Assembly: GCA_025782575.1 (NCBI GenBank)
Contig: JALGYY010000046.1
Span: forward strand, 186,001-250,000
From: a bacterium
GTDB taxonomy: Bacteria > Orphanbacterota > Orphanbacteria > Orphanbacterales > Orphanbacteraceae
Direction: 5' to 3'
Length of the DNA: 64,000 nucleotides
Shown here: positions 51,842 to 60,749 of the stretch, piece by piece
Position numbering within the stretch: the stretch's first letter is position 1
How the letters are laid out: each line of letters begins with the position of its first letter
The notes under the pieces: model-generated
Told to the model about the DNA's origin: nothing
The model's database searches: none
What the model saw: only the letters and a program-made list of their open reading frames with translations
Program-made: the position numbers and the translations under genes

Positions 51842-53107
51842 ATGAAAGTTCTGGTTGTCGGAAGCGGCGGGCGAGAGCATGCGCTCGTACGCCGGCTCTC
51901 CCGATCTCCCGGTGCTGAAGTATACGCTTATCCCGGTCGGGCCGGCTTCAAGGATGACTGCACGGTTCTGGGCGGGGACGACATTTCACCGAAAGCCATT
52001 TTGAATACGGCCAGCCGCCTTCACGCCGATCTTACTCTGATCGGGCCGGAAGGACCTCTCGTGCTGGGTGCTGCCGATCTCCTTCGTGAGCAGGGAATGC
52101 CGGTCTTCGGTCCCTCTCAGGCGGCGGCCGCGCTCGAAGGCAGCAAGCATTTTACCAAGGTCATTCTTACCGAGGCGGGTGTTCCCACTGCGGACTACCG
52201 GTCCGTTCGCACGATGGAAGAGTTTGAGTCGGCCCTGATCTCGATCGGCCTTCCTGCGGCGATCAAAGCTGACGGCCTGGCGGCGGGAAAAGGGGTCGTC
52301 CTCGTGCGGAACGAGGGGGAAGCGCGAAGTTGCGCGACACGGTTTCTCGTGGATCGGGAACTGGGGGCCGCTGGCCGACACCTGATCTATGAAGAATATC
52401 TGGAGGGTGAGGAACTGTCGCTCTTTGCCATCGTATCCGGTGAGAATTATGCCCTGTTCCCCGCGGCCAGGGACTACAAGAGGATCGGTGATGGCGGAAC
52501 GGGGCCGAACACAGGTGGGATGGGAGCGATCGTCCCGGTTCCCGGGATTTCGGGAGGGACGATCGAGTCGTATGGCAGGCTGGTATTCCCTCCTGTCCTT
52601 GCCGAGTTGAGCCGACGGGACATTCCTTACCGCGGGATCCTGTACGCCGGGCTCATGCTGACAGACAACGGGCCGAAGGTACTCGAGTTCAACTGCCGCC
52701 TGGGCGATCCGGAGGCACAGGCGTTGCTCCCCCTCGTCAACGAGGATCTCCTTTCCCGGATGTATGAGGCGGCGACAGGTGGTTGGATCGAGGGCCCGGT
52801 GAGCGTGAAACGGGGCGCTTCCGTTTGCCTGGTGCTTGCCGCGGAAGGATATCCCTCCGCACCGGTAAAAGGGGAGACCTTACCTGGCCTGGATTTAGTA
52901 CCGGCCGAGGGGGTCGACGTTTTCCATGCGGGAACGGCGAGGGCGGGTGAAAACTGGATAGCGGCGGGGGGAAGAGTTTTAAACGTCGCCGCCGGGGGAG
53001 AGGATATCGAGGATGCCCGGGCGAGGGCTTACGAGGCTGCCGGTCGGTACCGGTTTCCCGGTTCGCAGATTCGCAAGGATATCGGTATGCCGGGGGTAAG
53101 AGGTTGA
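51842..53107 (+). CDS. purD: Phosphoribosylamine-glycine ligase
   Basis: A 421-residue ATP-grasp enzyme of purine synthesis, adding glycine to phosphoribosylamine. MKVLVVGSGGREHALV at the N-terminus, KADGLAAGKGVV, PNTGGMGA and EFNCRLGDPEAQ are diagnostic. GGGGGGAAA precedes the ATG. purE follows after three bases. Confidence 0.96.
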   Translation: MKVLVVGSGGREHALVRRLSRSPGAEVYAYPGRAGFKDDCTVLGGDDISPKAILNTASRLHADLTLIGPEGPLVLGAADLLREQGMPVFGPSQAAAALEGSKHFTKVILTEAGVPTADYRSVRTMEEFESALISIGLPAAIKADGLAAGKGVVLVRNEGEARSCATRFLVDRELGAAGRHLIYEEYLEGEELSLFAIVSGENYALFPAARDYKRIGDGGTGPNTGGMGAIVPVPGISGGTIESYGRLVFPPVLAELSRRDIPYRGILYAGLMLTDNGPKVLEFNCRLGDPEAQALLPLVNEDLLSRMYEAATGGWIEGPVSVKRGASVCLVLAAEGYPSAPVKGETLPGLDLVPAEGVDVFHAGTARAGENWIAAGGRVLNVAAGGEDIEDARARAYEAAGRYRFPGSQIRKDIGMPGVRG

Positions 53108-53110
53108 GCG

Positions 53111-53587
53111 ATGCGTGCTAGACCTTTGATCGGCGTTCTTGTGGGGAGCGATTCCGATCGCATGATTGCGGATGCCGTTCAGTCGATCTTGGATGATCTG
53201 TCCATACCTCACGAGATTCTCGTTGCTTCGGCACATCGCGATCCGGATAAAGTGAGGAGCTATTCGAAAGGGGCGGAACGGCGGGGAATTCGAGTGTTGA
53301 TCGGAATCGCCGGACTGGCCGCCGCGCTTCCCGGTGTCATGAGCAGCCATACGAAGCTCCCGGTCATAGGGATACCTGTGGCCACGGGGCCGCTCCAGGG
53401 GATTGACGCCCTTCTCTCCATTGCCCAGCTTCCTTCGGGCGTTCCGGCCGCTACGATGGGGCTCGGAAGTTCAGGCGCAAAAAACGGCGCACTTCTCGCC
53501 GCCCGGATTCTCGCACTCCAGGACGACGGCCTTCGAAAGCGGCTCAGTCGCTACAGGCCAGGGAAAAAGCCCAGGAAAGCGGTCTGA
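53111..53587 (+). CDS. purE: N5-carboxyaminoimidazole ribonucleotide mutase
   Basis: A 158-residue enzyme: GVLVGSDSDRMI, VASAHRDPDKV and IGIAGLAAALPGVMSSHT are typical PurE motifs. It moves the carboxyl group to form CAIR in purine synthesis. I cannot tell from sequence alone whether it uses N5-CAIR (class I) or CO2 and AIR (class II). Next to purD in one operon. Confidence 0.94.
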   Translation: MRARPLIGVLVGSDSDRMIADAVQSILDDLSIPHEILVASAHRDPDKVRSYSKGAERRGIRVLIGIAGLAAALPGVMSSHTKLPVIGIPVATGPLQGIDALLSIAQLPSGVPAATMGLGSSGAKNGALLAARILALQDDGLRKRLSRYRPGKKPRKAV

Positions 53588-53593
53588 CCCGTC

Positions 53594-54199
53594 TTGATTT
53601 TTACTCTTGATCAATGCCTTCCAAGCGGAGAGAAGTTCGATGACTTAATTCGGGTGCTCTCCGCCGGAGGGATCGTCGCCTATCCTGCCGAGACAATGTA
53701 CGGCCTCGGCGGCAACGGCCTGGACACCCGGGTGACCGAATCGATCAATCAGATCAAGGGGCGGCCCGTCGATACGCCACTGCTGATGCTCGTCGATAAT
53801 ACGAGTGAGGCCCGCCGGCTTTCTGCCTCGTGGACTCTCGATGCGGAACGTCTGGCGGAAAAACACTGGCCCGGGCCCCTGACACTGATCGTCCCCGCTG
53901 CCCCGGCGATCCGCTCGAGCGATGGGACTGTTGCAATCAGAGTCCCCGCCTCCGAATACCTTCGGACCTGGGTGAGAGAGGCGGGATTCCCTCTGTCGTC
54001 GACATCCGCCAATCGGTCGGGAGAATCACCCGTTCGCAGGGCGTCGGAAATCATCTCCCGATACGGTCCGGTTGTCGATCTGGTGGTCGCCGGACCTCGG
54101 TACGAAAGGGATGCCCCGCCGTCGACGTTGGTCGACGTAACGGGTGCCGCTCCGGTAGTCGTCCGCGAAGGGGCGATTCCCGCCGTTGATTGCCGATAA
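53594..54199 (+). CDS. Threonylcarbamoyl-AMP synthase (Sua5/YrdC/YciO family)
   Basis: A 201-residue protein with the YrdC fold: GGIVAYPAETMYGLGGN, IKGRPVDTPLLMLV, WPGPLTLIVPA and STSANRSGESPV. The KGR(P) motif supports an active TsaC/Sua5-type enzyme for the t6A37 modification of tRNA. TTG 53594 is the assumed start; no good ribosome site is visible, so the first ten residues are uncertain. Confidence 0.88.
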   Translation: MIFTLDQCLPSGEKFDDLIRVLSAGGIVAYPAETMYGLGGNGLDTRVTESINQIKGRPVDTPLLMLVDNTSEARRLSASWTLDAERLAEKHWPGPLTLIVPAAPAIRSSDGTVAIRVPASEYLRTWVREAGFPLSSTSANRSGESPVRRASEIISRYGPVVDLVVAGPRYERDAPPSTLVDVTGAAPVVVREGAIPAVDCR

Positions 54200-54297
54200 T
54201 CCTTTGCGCTTCTGCCGTTTAGCCGGTGGCAATCACCCGGGCCTACCTTGACACCGAGGTCCCTCTCGGATACGCTTCGGACCATCAGGAGGGCGGT

Positions 54298-54807
54298 ATG
54301 GGGAATCGCATAAGGCGGCGCATAGTATTGGTTTGCACCGGCAACACATGTCGGAGCCCTCTCGCTGAGGGGATTCTGAAGAAGCTACTTCCCCAGTCGT
54401 GGAAGGATCGTCTCCAGATCACATCCGCCGGAATTGCAGCTGTTGAGGGGAGATCCGTGTCCACCAATTCCCTCATGGTAGCAGCGGAAAACGGGATCGA
54501 TCTCAGCGAAAAGAAATCCAATCGTCTGACCTTTGATTTCGTAGAGGATTCTGATCTTGTCATTGTGATGGAAAACTCCCAGCGCATTGCGCTTCTGGCG
54601 ACTTCAACCGGGTCATCGGATCGCATCGTCACTCTGAGAGGCCTGGCGCCGAGTGGAGAAGATAGTGCCGGGGATGACATATCCGATCCGTTCGGCGGCT
54701 CGATCGAGCAGTACCGCGAGACCTTTCACCAGATTCAAGCCGCGCTCGAGAAGGGCTGGCCTGAAATAGAGAAGCGCTTGCGAGGCAAGTCGCTTTCCAC
54801 CGATTAG
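54298..54807 (+). CDS. Low-molecular-weight protein-tyrosine phosphatase
   Basis: A 169-residue enzyme with the catalytic P-loop VCTGNTCRSPLAEGIL (CxxxxCRS, nucleophile Cys first) near the N-terminus and the general-acid Asp in DISDPFGGSIEQYRET. Such enzymes often control surface polysaccharide kinases or act as Rpi-linked phosphatases; the substrate is unknown. GGAGG precedes the ATG 54298. It lies among purine, isoleucine and sugar genes. Confidence 0.88.
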   Translation: MGNRIRRRIVLVCTGNTCRSPLAEGILKKLLPQSWKDRLQITSAGIAAVEGRSVSTNSLMVAAENGIDLSEKKSNRLTFDFVEDSDLVIVMENSQRIALLATSTGSSDRIVTLRGLAPSGEDSAGDDISDPFGGSIEQYRETFHQIQAALEKGWPEIEKRLRGKSLSTD

Positions 54808-54821
54808 CAAGGAGCAAATCG

Positions 54822-55757
54822 ATGCCATTTACAAAAAGTGACAAAATATGGATGAACGGCGAATTCGTGCCGTGGGACGAGGCAAAGGTCCACGTCCTGG
54901 TCCATGCCCTTCACTACGGGTCGAGCGTATTCGAAGGAATGCGCTGCTACGATACCGTAAACGGACCGGCGATTCTCCGGCTGCGGGACCACATGAAGCG
55001 GCTGGTTAATTCGGCGAAAATCTATCGCATGGAGCTGAATTATACTGCTGATGAGTTGAGTGAGGTCGCAAAAGAAGCGGTCCGCATAAACAACCTGGAC
55101 GAGTGCTATGTGCGGCCTCTCGCCTATCGTGGCCTCGGGGATGTCGGCGTAAACCCGAGACCATGTCCTGTGGAAATGATGATCGCTGCCTGGGGATGGG
55201 GTGCCTATCTCGGGAAAGGAGCGGTTGAACAGGGTGTGGACGTCATGGTATCAAGCTGGACCAGGTTCGCGCCGAACACCCTCCCTGCCATGTCGAAAAG
55301 CGGCGCCAACTACATGAACGGGCAGCTCGTCAAGATGGAGGCGATCGACAACGGATTCGTCGAGGGGATCATTATCAACACGGCGGGCCATGTCTCTGAG
55401 GGGAGTGGGGAGAATCTGTTCATCGTACTGAACGGCCGCCTCATGACCCCGCCGATCTCCGCCTCCATACTCCCTGGTTTGACTCGGGATTGCGTGATGA
55501 AGCTCGCGAAAGATAAAGGGTACGAAGTCGTCGAGCAGGATATTCCCCGCGAGGCTCTCTATACGTGTGAAGAGGTCTTTCTGACGGGAAGCGCAGCGGA
55601 GATTACGCCGGTCCGATCTGTCGATCGTGTTCAGGTAGGAGAGGGGGGGCGTGGGCCGATAACGAAAGATCTGCAGGAGCACTACGCCGGAATTACGTCG
55701 GGCCGGATCGAGGACACTTACGGCTGGCTCGAGTACGTTTCGCAGGTTGCTGTATGA
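54822..55757 (+). CDS. ilvE: Branched-chain amino acid aminotransferase
   Basis: A 311-residue fold-type IV PLP enzyme: [31 protein letters not shown], the PLP-lysine segment [13 protein letters not shown] and EGSGENLF. It makes leucine, isoleucine and valine from their keto acids. GCAAGGAG precedes the ATG. Stop and the next start overlap (ATGA). Confidence 0.95.
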   Translation: MPFTKSDKIWMNGEFVPWDEAKVHVLVHALHYGSSVFEGMRCYDTVNGPAILRLRDHMKRLVNSAKIYRMELNYTADELSEVAKEAVRINNLDECYVRPLAYRGLGDVGVNPRPCPVEMMIAAWGWGAYLGKGAVEQGVDVMVSSWTRFAPNTLPAMSKSGANYMNGQLVKMEAIDNGFVEGIIINTAGHVSEGSGENLFIVLNGRLMTPPISASILPGLTRDCVMKLAKDKGYEVVEQDIPREALYTCEEVFLTGSAAEITPVRSVDRVQVGEGGRGPITKDLQEHYAGITSGRIEDTYGWLEYVSQVAV

Positions 55758-57466
55758 GAGTAGCCGTCGCCTCCGATCATGCCGGTTTCGAACTGAAGGA
55801 GCGATTGACGAAGCTCCTCGGTCGGCTCGATCATGAGGTTGTCGACATCGGCCCATCCACAGGGGAAGAGTCGACCGACTACCCTGTTTACGCTTATCTT
55901 CTCTCCCAGTCGATTCGTTCGGGAGATGTGGAGAGAGGTGTTCTCGTATGCGGAAGCGGCGTTGGTATGTCCATGGCCGCCAATCGGAACATGGGGATCA
56001 GGGCCGCGCTCGTGGCCGATGAGAAGACCGCGAAACTGTCGCGTGCCCATAACGATGCCAATGTTCTCGTCCTGGCCGGACGCTCTCTTGAATCCGATCG
56101 TACTCAGGAAATCCTCGAATCATGGTTATCAGAACCATTCGAGGGGGGGAGGCACGAAAGGCGAGTGACCGCCGTCGATGCGCCTGAACTTCCCGTTTCT
56201 GACAGGTTGCCGCCTCCGGGCCATGGCCGCCAGACCATTCTTGCTGCAACCGATCCTGAGATAACGGAGACGATTCGCGCCGAGCAGCAACGGCAGGAGA
56301 GCCAGCTGGAATTAATCGCCTCCGAAAACTTTACGAGTGAATCGGTCCTCGAGGCGCTCGCTTCCGTGATGAACAACAAGTATGCCGAGGGTTATCCGGG
56401 GAAAAGATATTACGGCGGATGTGAGCACGTGGATGTCGCTGAGGATCTGGCTCGGGAGCGGGTAAAAGCGCTCTTTGGTGCGGATCACGCGAATGTGCAA
56501 CCCCACTCGGGGTCCTCGGCGAATCTGGTCGCGTATTTTGCCCTGCTTGATCACGGTGACAGGATCCTCGGAATGAACCTGTCACATGGAGGCCATTTGA
56601 CACACGGCCACCCCGTTAACTTTTCGGGGAGGTTTTTCGATGTGGCCCATTACGGAGTATCCAAAGAGACAGAGCGGATCGATTACGACGAACTCCGAAA
56701 GCAGGCGCGAGATACCAGGCCCCGGATGATCGTGGCGGGAGCTTCCGCCTATTCCCGGGAGCTCGACTTCGAGGCTTTTCGATCGATCGCTGACGAAGTG
56801 GGCGCCTATCTCATGGTCGACATGGCCCATATTGCAGGCCTCGTTGCTACAGGCCACCATCCGAATCCGGTCCCCTACTCCGACATCGTAACGAGCACGA
56901 CTCACAAGACCCTTCGGGGGCCGCGGGGAGGATTCATACTCTGCAAAGAGGAGCATGCGGCGGCGATCGACAAATGTAACTTCCCTGGCATGCAGGGAGG
57001 CCCGCTCATGCATTGCATCGCAGCCAAAGCGGTCTGCTTCCTGGAGGCGTCAAAACCGGCGTTTCGGGATTACCAGAAACGGGTGAAAGAGAACGCCGCA
57101 GCTCTCGCCGCCGCGCTCAAGGAGATCGGCCTTAGAATCGTCTCCGGGGGAACGGATAATCATGTCTTTCTCGTTGACTTGACATCCAAAGGGATATCCG
57201 GAAAAAAAACGGAGAAGGCTCTCGATATCGCCGGCATCACTGTGAACAAGAATACGATTCCCTTCGACGAGAGATCGCCGTTCATCACGAGCGGAATCCG
57301 AATCGGCACGCCTGCAGTTACGACACGCGCCATGGGAACGGGCGAAATGAAGCAAATCGCCTCGCTCATCGGCAGGGTTGTGGATTCGCCGAAGGAAGAA
57401 GACGTGTTGAAGGAAGTTCGTCGGCAGGTTGCCGCGCTTTGTGGCGCGTTTCCACTTTACCGCTAA
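55754..57466 (+). CDS. Fused ribose-5-phosphate isomerase B and serine hydroxymethyltransferase
   Basis: A single 570-residue frame. Residues 1-145 are Rpi[15 protein letters not shown], then [15 protein letters not shown] with the catalytic Cys. A linker (about 145-165, Pro-rich) leads to residues about 168-570, a full Gly[34 protein letters not shown] and the PLP-lysine in [13 protein letters not shown] (about Lys385). No stop or frameshift separates the two. RpiB converts ribulose and ribose 5-phosphate; GlyA makes glycine and a one-carbon unit. The two genes often stand side by side, so the fusion is natural. Confidence 0.92.
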   Translation: MRVAVASDHAGFELKERLTKLLGRLDHEVVDIGPSTGEESTDYPVYAYLLSQSIRSGDVERGVLVCGSGVGMSMAANRNMGIRAALVADEKTAKLSRAHNDANVLVLAGRSLESDRTQEILESWLSEPFEGGRHERRVTAVDAPELPVSDRLPPPGHGRQTILAATDPEITETIRAEQQRQESQLELIASENFTSESVLEALASVMNNKYAEGYPGKRYYGGCEHVDVAEDLARERVKALFGADHANVQPHSGSSANLVAYFALLDHGDRILGMNLSHGGHLTHGHPVNFSGRFFDVAHYGVSKETERIDYDELRKQARDTRPRMIVAGASAYSRELDFEAFRSIADEVGAYLMVDMAHIAGLVATGHHPNPVPYSDIVTSTTHKTLRGPRGGFILCKEEHAAAIDKCNFPGMQGGPLMHCIAAKAVCFLEASKPAFRDYQKRVKENAAALAAALKEIGLRIVSGGTDNHVFLVDLTSKGISGKKTEKALDIAGITVNKNTIPFDERSPFITSGIRIGTPAVTTRAMGTGEMKQIASLIGRVVDSPKEEDVLKEVRRQVAALCGAFPLYR

Positions 57467-57478
57467 GAGGAGTCGGAC

Positions 57479-57928
57479 ATGCGTTGCCCTGTTTGCGGTG
57501 ACGATCAGGATCGTGTCGTGGACTCCCGTTCCGTCAAGGATGGCCGTGCAGTCAGACGGCGGCGTCAGTGCTCCGTTTGTGAACATCGCTACACGACTTA
57601 CGAGTATATCGAGCCCTCCGCGTCCAGCGTGATCAAGCGTGACGGAAGTCGCGAGCCGTATGACCGGGAAAAACTGACCCGGGGGATTGTGATTGCCTGT
57701 GAAAAAAGGCCCGTCTCCACCGATGAGATAAACGCGCTTGTGGATCGTGTGGAATCGATGATCGGGGAAAACGGGGAGCGGGAGGTTCCGAGTGAGCGAA
57801 TCGGAATGGCGGTGATGAGGGAGATTCAAGATCTCGACCAGGTAGCCTATGTGCGATTCGCATCAGTCTACCGCCATTTTAAAAACGTAAACGAGTTTCT
57901 CGATGAAATCCGGGGCATGCTGAAATGA
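57479..57928 (+). CDS. nrdR: Transcriptional repressor NrdR
   Basis: A 149-residue regulator with an N-terminal zinc ribbon (MRCPVCG and CSVC) and an ATP-cone domain (VIKRDGSREPYDREKLTRGI). NrdR senses dATP/ATP and represses ribonucleotide reductase genes. Standard size, often next to glyA. AGAGGAG precedes the ATG. Confidence 0.95.
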   Translation: MRCPVCGDDQDRVVDSRSVKDGRAVRRRRQCSVCEHRYTTYEYIEPSASSVIKRDGSREPYDREKLTRGIVIACEKRPVSTDEINALVDRVESMIGENGEREVPSERIGMAVMREIQDLDQVAYVRFASVYRHFKNVNEFLDEIRGMLK

Positions 57929-57962
57929 GTGATAGAGTGCCTGGCTCACCCCGGGGCTTCGC

Positions 57963-58754
57963 ATGACGACCGAGCCCGCCGCAGCGAAAACATCCGAGGA
58001 CCGGAAGGGCAAGAGTTCCGGCAAGGATATGCCGTTCCTCGAGCATTTGGAAGAGCTGCGCCGCGTTCTCATACAGAGTTCGCTTGTAGTTGTAGTCCTC
58101 GCAATCGGAGCATGGTTCATCTCGAAACCGGTGCTCGAGATCATCACGAAACCGGCCGGCCAGCTCGTATTCCTCGGACCGACAGAAGCGTTCACACTTC
58201 GTATCAAGGTCGCTCTCCTCACCGGTTTCTTCATCGCCTTTCCGTTCATCTTCTATAAGATCTGGACCTTTGTCGCACCGGGCTTGTTCAAGGACGAGCG
58301 GTACATTCTCGCTATCGTGGTCGTCGGTTCGAGCTTTCTGTTCACGGTGGGCGCCTGCTTCGGCTATTTCATCCTGATCCCGATCGCTCTCAAGTTTCTG
58401 CTCGGATTTGGAACGGACTTTCTTGAGCCCATGATATCGGCCGGAAATTACTTCGGGTTCGCCACGCGGATCTGCATCGCCCTCGGGGTCGTATTCCAGC
58501 TCCCTCTGGTAGTATCGCTCTCGACCTGGGCCGGCTTTGTCGATCCCCGCTGGCTCCTTCGGAACTGGCGTTACGCAATACTCGGCATCGCTCTCACTTC
58601 GGCATTGCTGACCCCTCCGGATATCGCATCTCAGGCACTGATGGGCCTCCCCATTCTGGGCCTCTACTTTCTGTCAGCGTTTCTCTCGCTGTTCATTGAA
58701 AAGAAGAAGAAGGCCAAGGACAGGTCAGCCAAAAAAGAAAGCGAAGCGGAATGA
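57963..58754 (+). CDS. tatC: Twin-arginine translocase subunit TatC
   Basis: A 263-residue membrane protein with six helices and the conserved PFLEHLEELRRVLI N-terminus and FITKPAGQ-like periplasmic loop (LEIITKPAGQLVFLGPTEAF). It recognises the twin-arginine signal for export of folded proteins. Its last bases overlap the next start. Confidence 0.93.
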   Translation: MTTEPAAAKTSEDRKGKSSGKDMPFLEHLEELRRVLIQSSLVVVVLAIGAWFISKPVLEIITKPAGQLVFLGPTEAFTLRIKVALLTGFFIAFPFIFYKIWTFVAPGLFKDERYILAIVVVGSSFLFTVGACFGYFILIPIALKFLLGFGTDFLEPMISAGNYFGFATRICIALGVVFQLPLVVSLSTWAGFVDPRWLLRNWRYAILGIALTSALLTPPDIASQALMGLPILGLYFLSAFLSLFIEKKKKAKDRSAKKESEAE

Positions 58755-59548
58755 TGGAATTCGTGCAGTCCGTTGCGAGGGAAGCGGGGGCGTTACTCCT
58801 CGATTACTTCGGAGGACTCGGGTCCGGGGACATAGCTTATAAGGATATCAAGGATCCGGTCACGGCCGCCGATCGTGCTTCTCAGGCATTGATCATCGAA
58901 CGGCTGCAGGATCGATTCCCTGGTGACAGGATCGTCGCCGAGGAAGAAGGGGGCGTGCTCGGTGAGGGGGAAGCGGTCTGGTACATCGATCCGCTTGACG
59001 GAACAACCAACTTTGTCCATGGCTTCCCCTTTTTTTCCGTCTCGATTGCACGTGTCCGCGGCGAACGAATCGAGTTGGGAGTTGTATACAATCCTGTTTC
59101 CGATGACCTCTTTGCGGCGGAATCGGGGGGGGGCGCTTTCAGAAACGGCGAGCCCATGAGCGTAAGCGACGTGAGCGATCCGCTTCGTGCCCTCGTGGCT
59201 ACCGGCTTCGCCTGTGTGCGTTCGAACCGTGTCCCTGACACTGTCCCTTTTTTCGACGGCATTGTGCGGGAAGTCCAGGGCATCCGGCGCCCCGGATCAG
59301 CCGCCCTCGATCTCGCGTTTACCGCAAGTGGTGTTTTTGACGGCTTCTGGGAGTTGAACCTGAACCGGTGGGATCTCGCCGCCGGGCTCCTTCTCGTTCA
59401 GGAAGCGGGGGGCAAAATGAGCGACTTTGCCGGTGGAAATGAGATTTTTTCCCGGCGGGAAGTGATCGCCGGTAATCCCGCGATTCACGCCTATCTTGCC
59501 GGCCGCATCGAGACCATTGCCGGGGAGCTTGGCTGGGACCTGGCTTGA
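58751..59548 (+). CDS. Inositol monophosphatase family protein
   Basis: A 265-residue Mg-dependent phosphatase: IVAEEEGG, DPLDGTTNFVHGFPFFSVSI and ELNLNRWDLAAGLLLVQEAGG hold the metal and substrate residues. It may act on inositol 1-phosphate, fructose 1,6-bisphosphate or as SuhB; not decidable. ATG 58751 overlaps the tatC stop. Confidence 0.9.
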   Translation: MMEFVQSVAREAGALLLDYFGGLGSGDIAYKDIKDPVTAADRASQALIIERLQDRFPGDRIVAEEEGGVLGEGEAVWYIDPLDGTTNFVHGFPFFSVSIARVRGERIELGVVYNPVSDDLFAAESGGGAFRNGEPMSVSDVSDPLRALVATGFACVRSNRVPDTVPFFDGIVREVQGIRRPGSAALDLAFTASGVFDGFWELNLNRWDLAAGLLLVQEAGGKMSDFAGGNEIFSRREVIAGNPAIHAYLAGRIETIAGELGWDLA

Positions 59549-60237
59549 CGGAGGCTCTTGTTCTTCTTGGATGCCTGACTCTCTTCGCGGCTGCCGGCAT
59601 TCGCCTGGGTTCCATGGATCGGGCAGGGGCGATCGCCGGGTGGGTACTCGGAATTCCGATCGTTCTCGCCTGGAGCTGGCCCGGATTTTCGCTGCTCGCC
59701 GGTTTTGTCGTTGCCGGATCGGCCGCATCTCGTTGCTTTCAACCAGGTTTTCGAAGGAATGGCCGGTCGAGTCGTCACGCGATCGCCAATATTATGGTCG
59801 CCTCTCTCCTGAGCGGGGTGGCCTGTTTCTTCGGCGGTGATCTTCTTGCCGCCCCGTTCGCCGGGGCTCTAGCCGCGGCACTCGCTGATACACTTTCGAG
59901 CGAAGTCGGAATCTGTTCGTCGAGTCCGCCCCGTCTCATTTTGTCCGGCCGCGTTGTGCCGCCGGGGACCGATGGAGGCGTCACCATACTCGGAACCGCT
60001 GCCGGACTTGCCGGCGCATGCGCCATCGGGATCGCGGGGGTCGGGATGAATCTATTCGAATACCGTGCTGGTCTTTTCGTCGTCCTTGCAGGTCTGACCG
60101 GTACTCTAGTCGATAGCTTCATCGGGGCATTGCTCGAGAGAGAGGGGTGTCTGAATAATGAGCATGTAAACTTTCTTGCTACACTGGCGGGAGCGGCTGT
60201 GGCGGGGGTTTCGCTTCTGCCGACGGGCGCCCCCTGA
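59545..60237 (+). CDS. DUF92 (TIGR00297) membrane protein
   Basis: A 230-residue integral membrane protein with about six helices and the DUF92 motif AAALADTLSSEVGIC, then PPGTDGGVTILGTAAGLAG. Function of the family is uncertain; plant homologues act in phytyl phosphate metabolism. TTG start overlaps the preceding stop (TTGA). Confidence 0.87.
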   Translation: MTEALVLLGCLTLFAAAGIRLGSMDRAGAIAGWVLGIPIVLAWSWPGFSLLAGFVVAGSAASRCFQPGFRRNGRSSRHAIANIMVASLLSGVACFFGGDLLAAPFAGALAAALADTLSSEVGICSSSPPRLILSGRVVPPGTDGGVTILGTAAGLAGACAIGIAGVGMNLFEYRAGLFVVLAGLTGTLVDSFIGALLEREGCLNNEHVNFLATLAGAAVAGVSLLPTGAP

Positions 60238-60359
60238 CAGAAACCGGTTTAGCGGTGGAACTGACTATAATTCAACGGTTTTCGCTTGACAGTGGCTCCG
60301 TTCATTGACACCATGAGAAACAATAGATCATTCCCGTTCCCGAGAGAAGGAGTGACGCG

Positions 60360-60644
60360 ATGACCAAAGCAGACCTGGTGGAGCAGATCTCCAACAATAC
60401 CGGCCTGACGAAAAAAGACACTGCCGAAACAGTGGATGAATTTCTGAAGGCGATCAAGGGCGCACTGCAGCAGGGAAGCCATATCGAGATTCGTGGCTTC
60501 GGGACGTTCAAGGTGAAGGAACGTAAGGCCCGCACGGCACGAAATCCGCGCACCGGTGATCCTGTCCCTTTGCCATCCCGGAAGGTGCCGGTCTTCAAGG
60601 TCTCGAAAGAGCTGAAGACCAGAGTCAACCAGCAGGGCGAGTAA
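60360..60644 (+). CDS. HU/IHF-family DNA-binding protein
   Basis: A 94-residue HU/IHF-type protein: MTKADLVEQISNNTGLTKKD, HIEIRGFGTFKVKERKARTA and RNPRTGDPVPLPSRKVPVFK with the intercalating proline. IRGFGTF and the longer arm are IHF-like. TTGACA occurs twice upstream (60286-60291, 60305-60310) but without a good -10. It is the third HU-type gene in the window. Confidence 0.92.
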   Translation: MTKADLVEQISNNTGLTKKDTAETVDEFLKAIKGALQQGSHIEIRGFGTFKVKERKARTARNPRTGDPVPLPSRKVPVFKVSKELKTRVNQQGE

Positions 60645-60668
60645 CCGCCTGCAGCCCGATCGGTACCG

Positions 60669-60709
60669 GGGCCGAATCAGTATTCGGACGGGCTTCTGGG
60701 GTTCGGCCC
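60669..60709 (+). other. Alternative hairpins between the HU gene and tmk
   Basis: GGGCCGAA (60669-60676) can pair with TTCGGCCC (60702-60709), or its CCGAAT part with ATTCGG (60682-60687) around CAGT. The two pairings exclude each other. There is no T-run. Confidence 0.4.
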
Positions 60710-60749
60710 GATCGACCATCGTCTACCCCGGGCGGGAGCATCGAAACCG

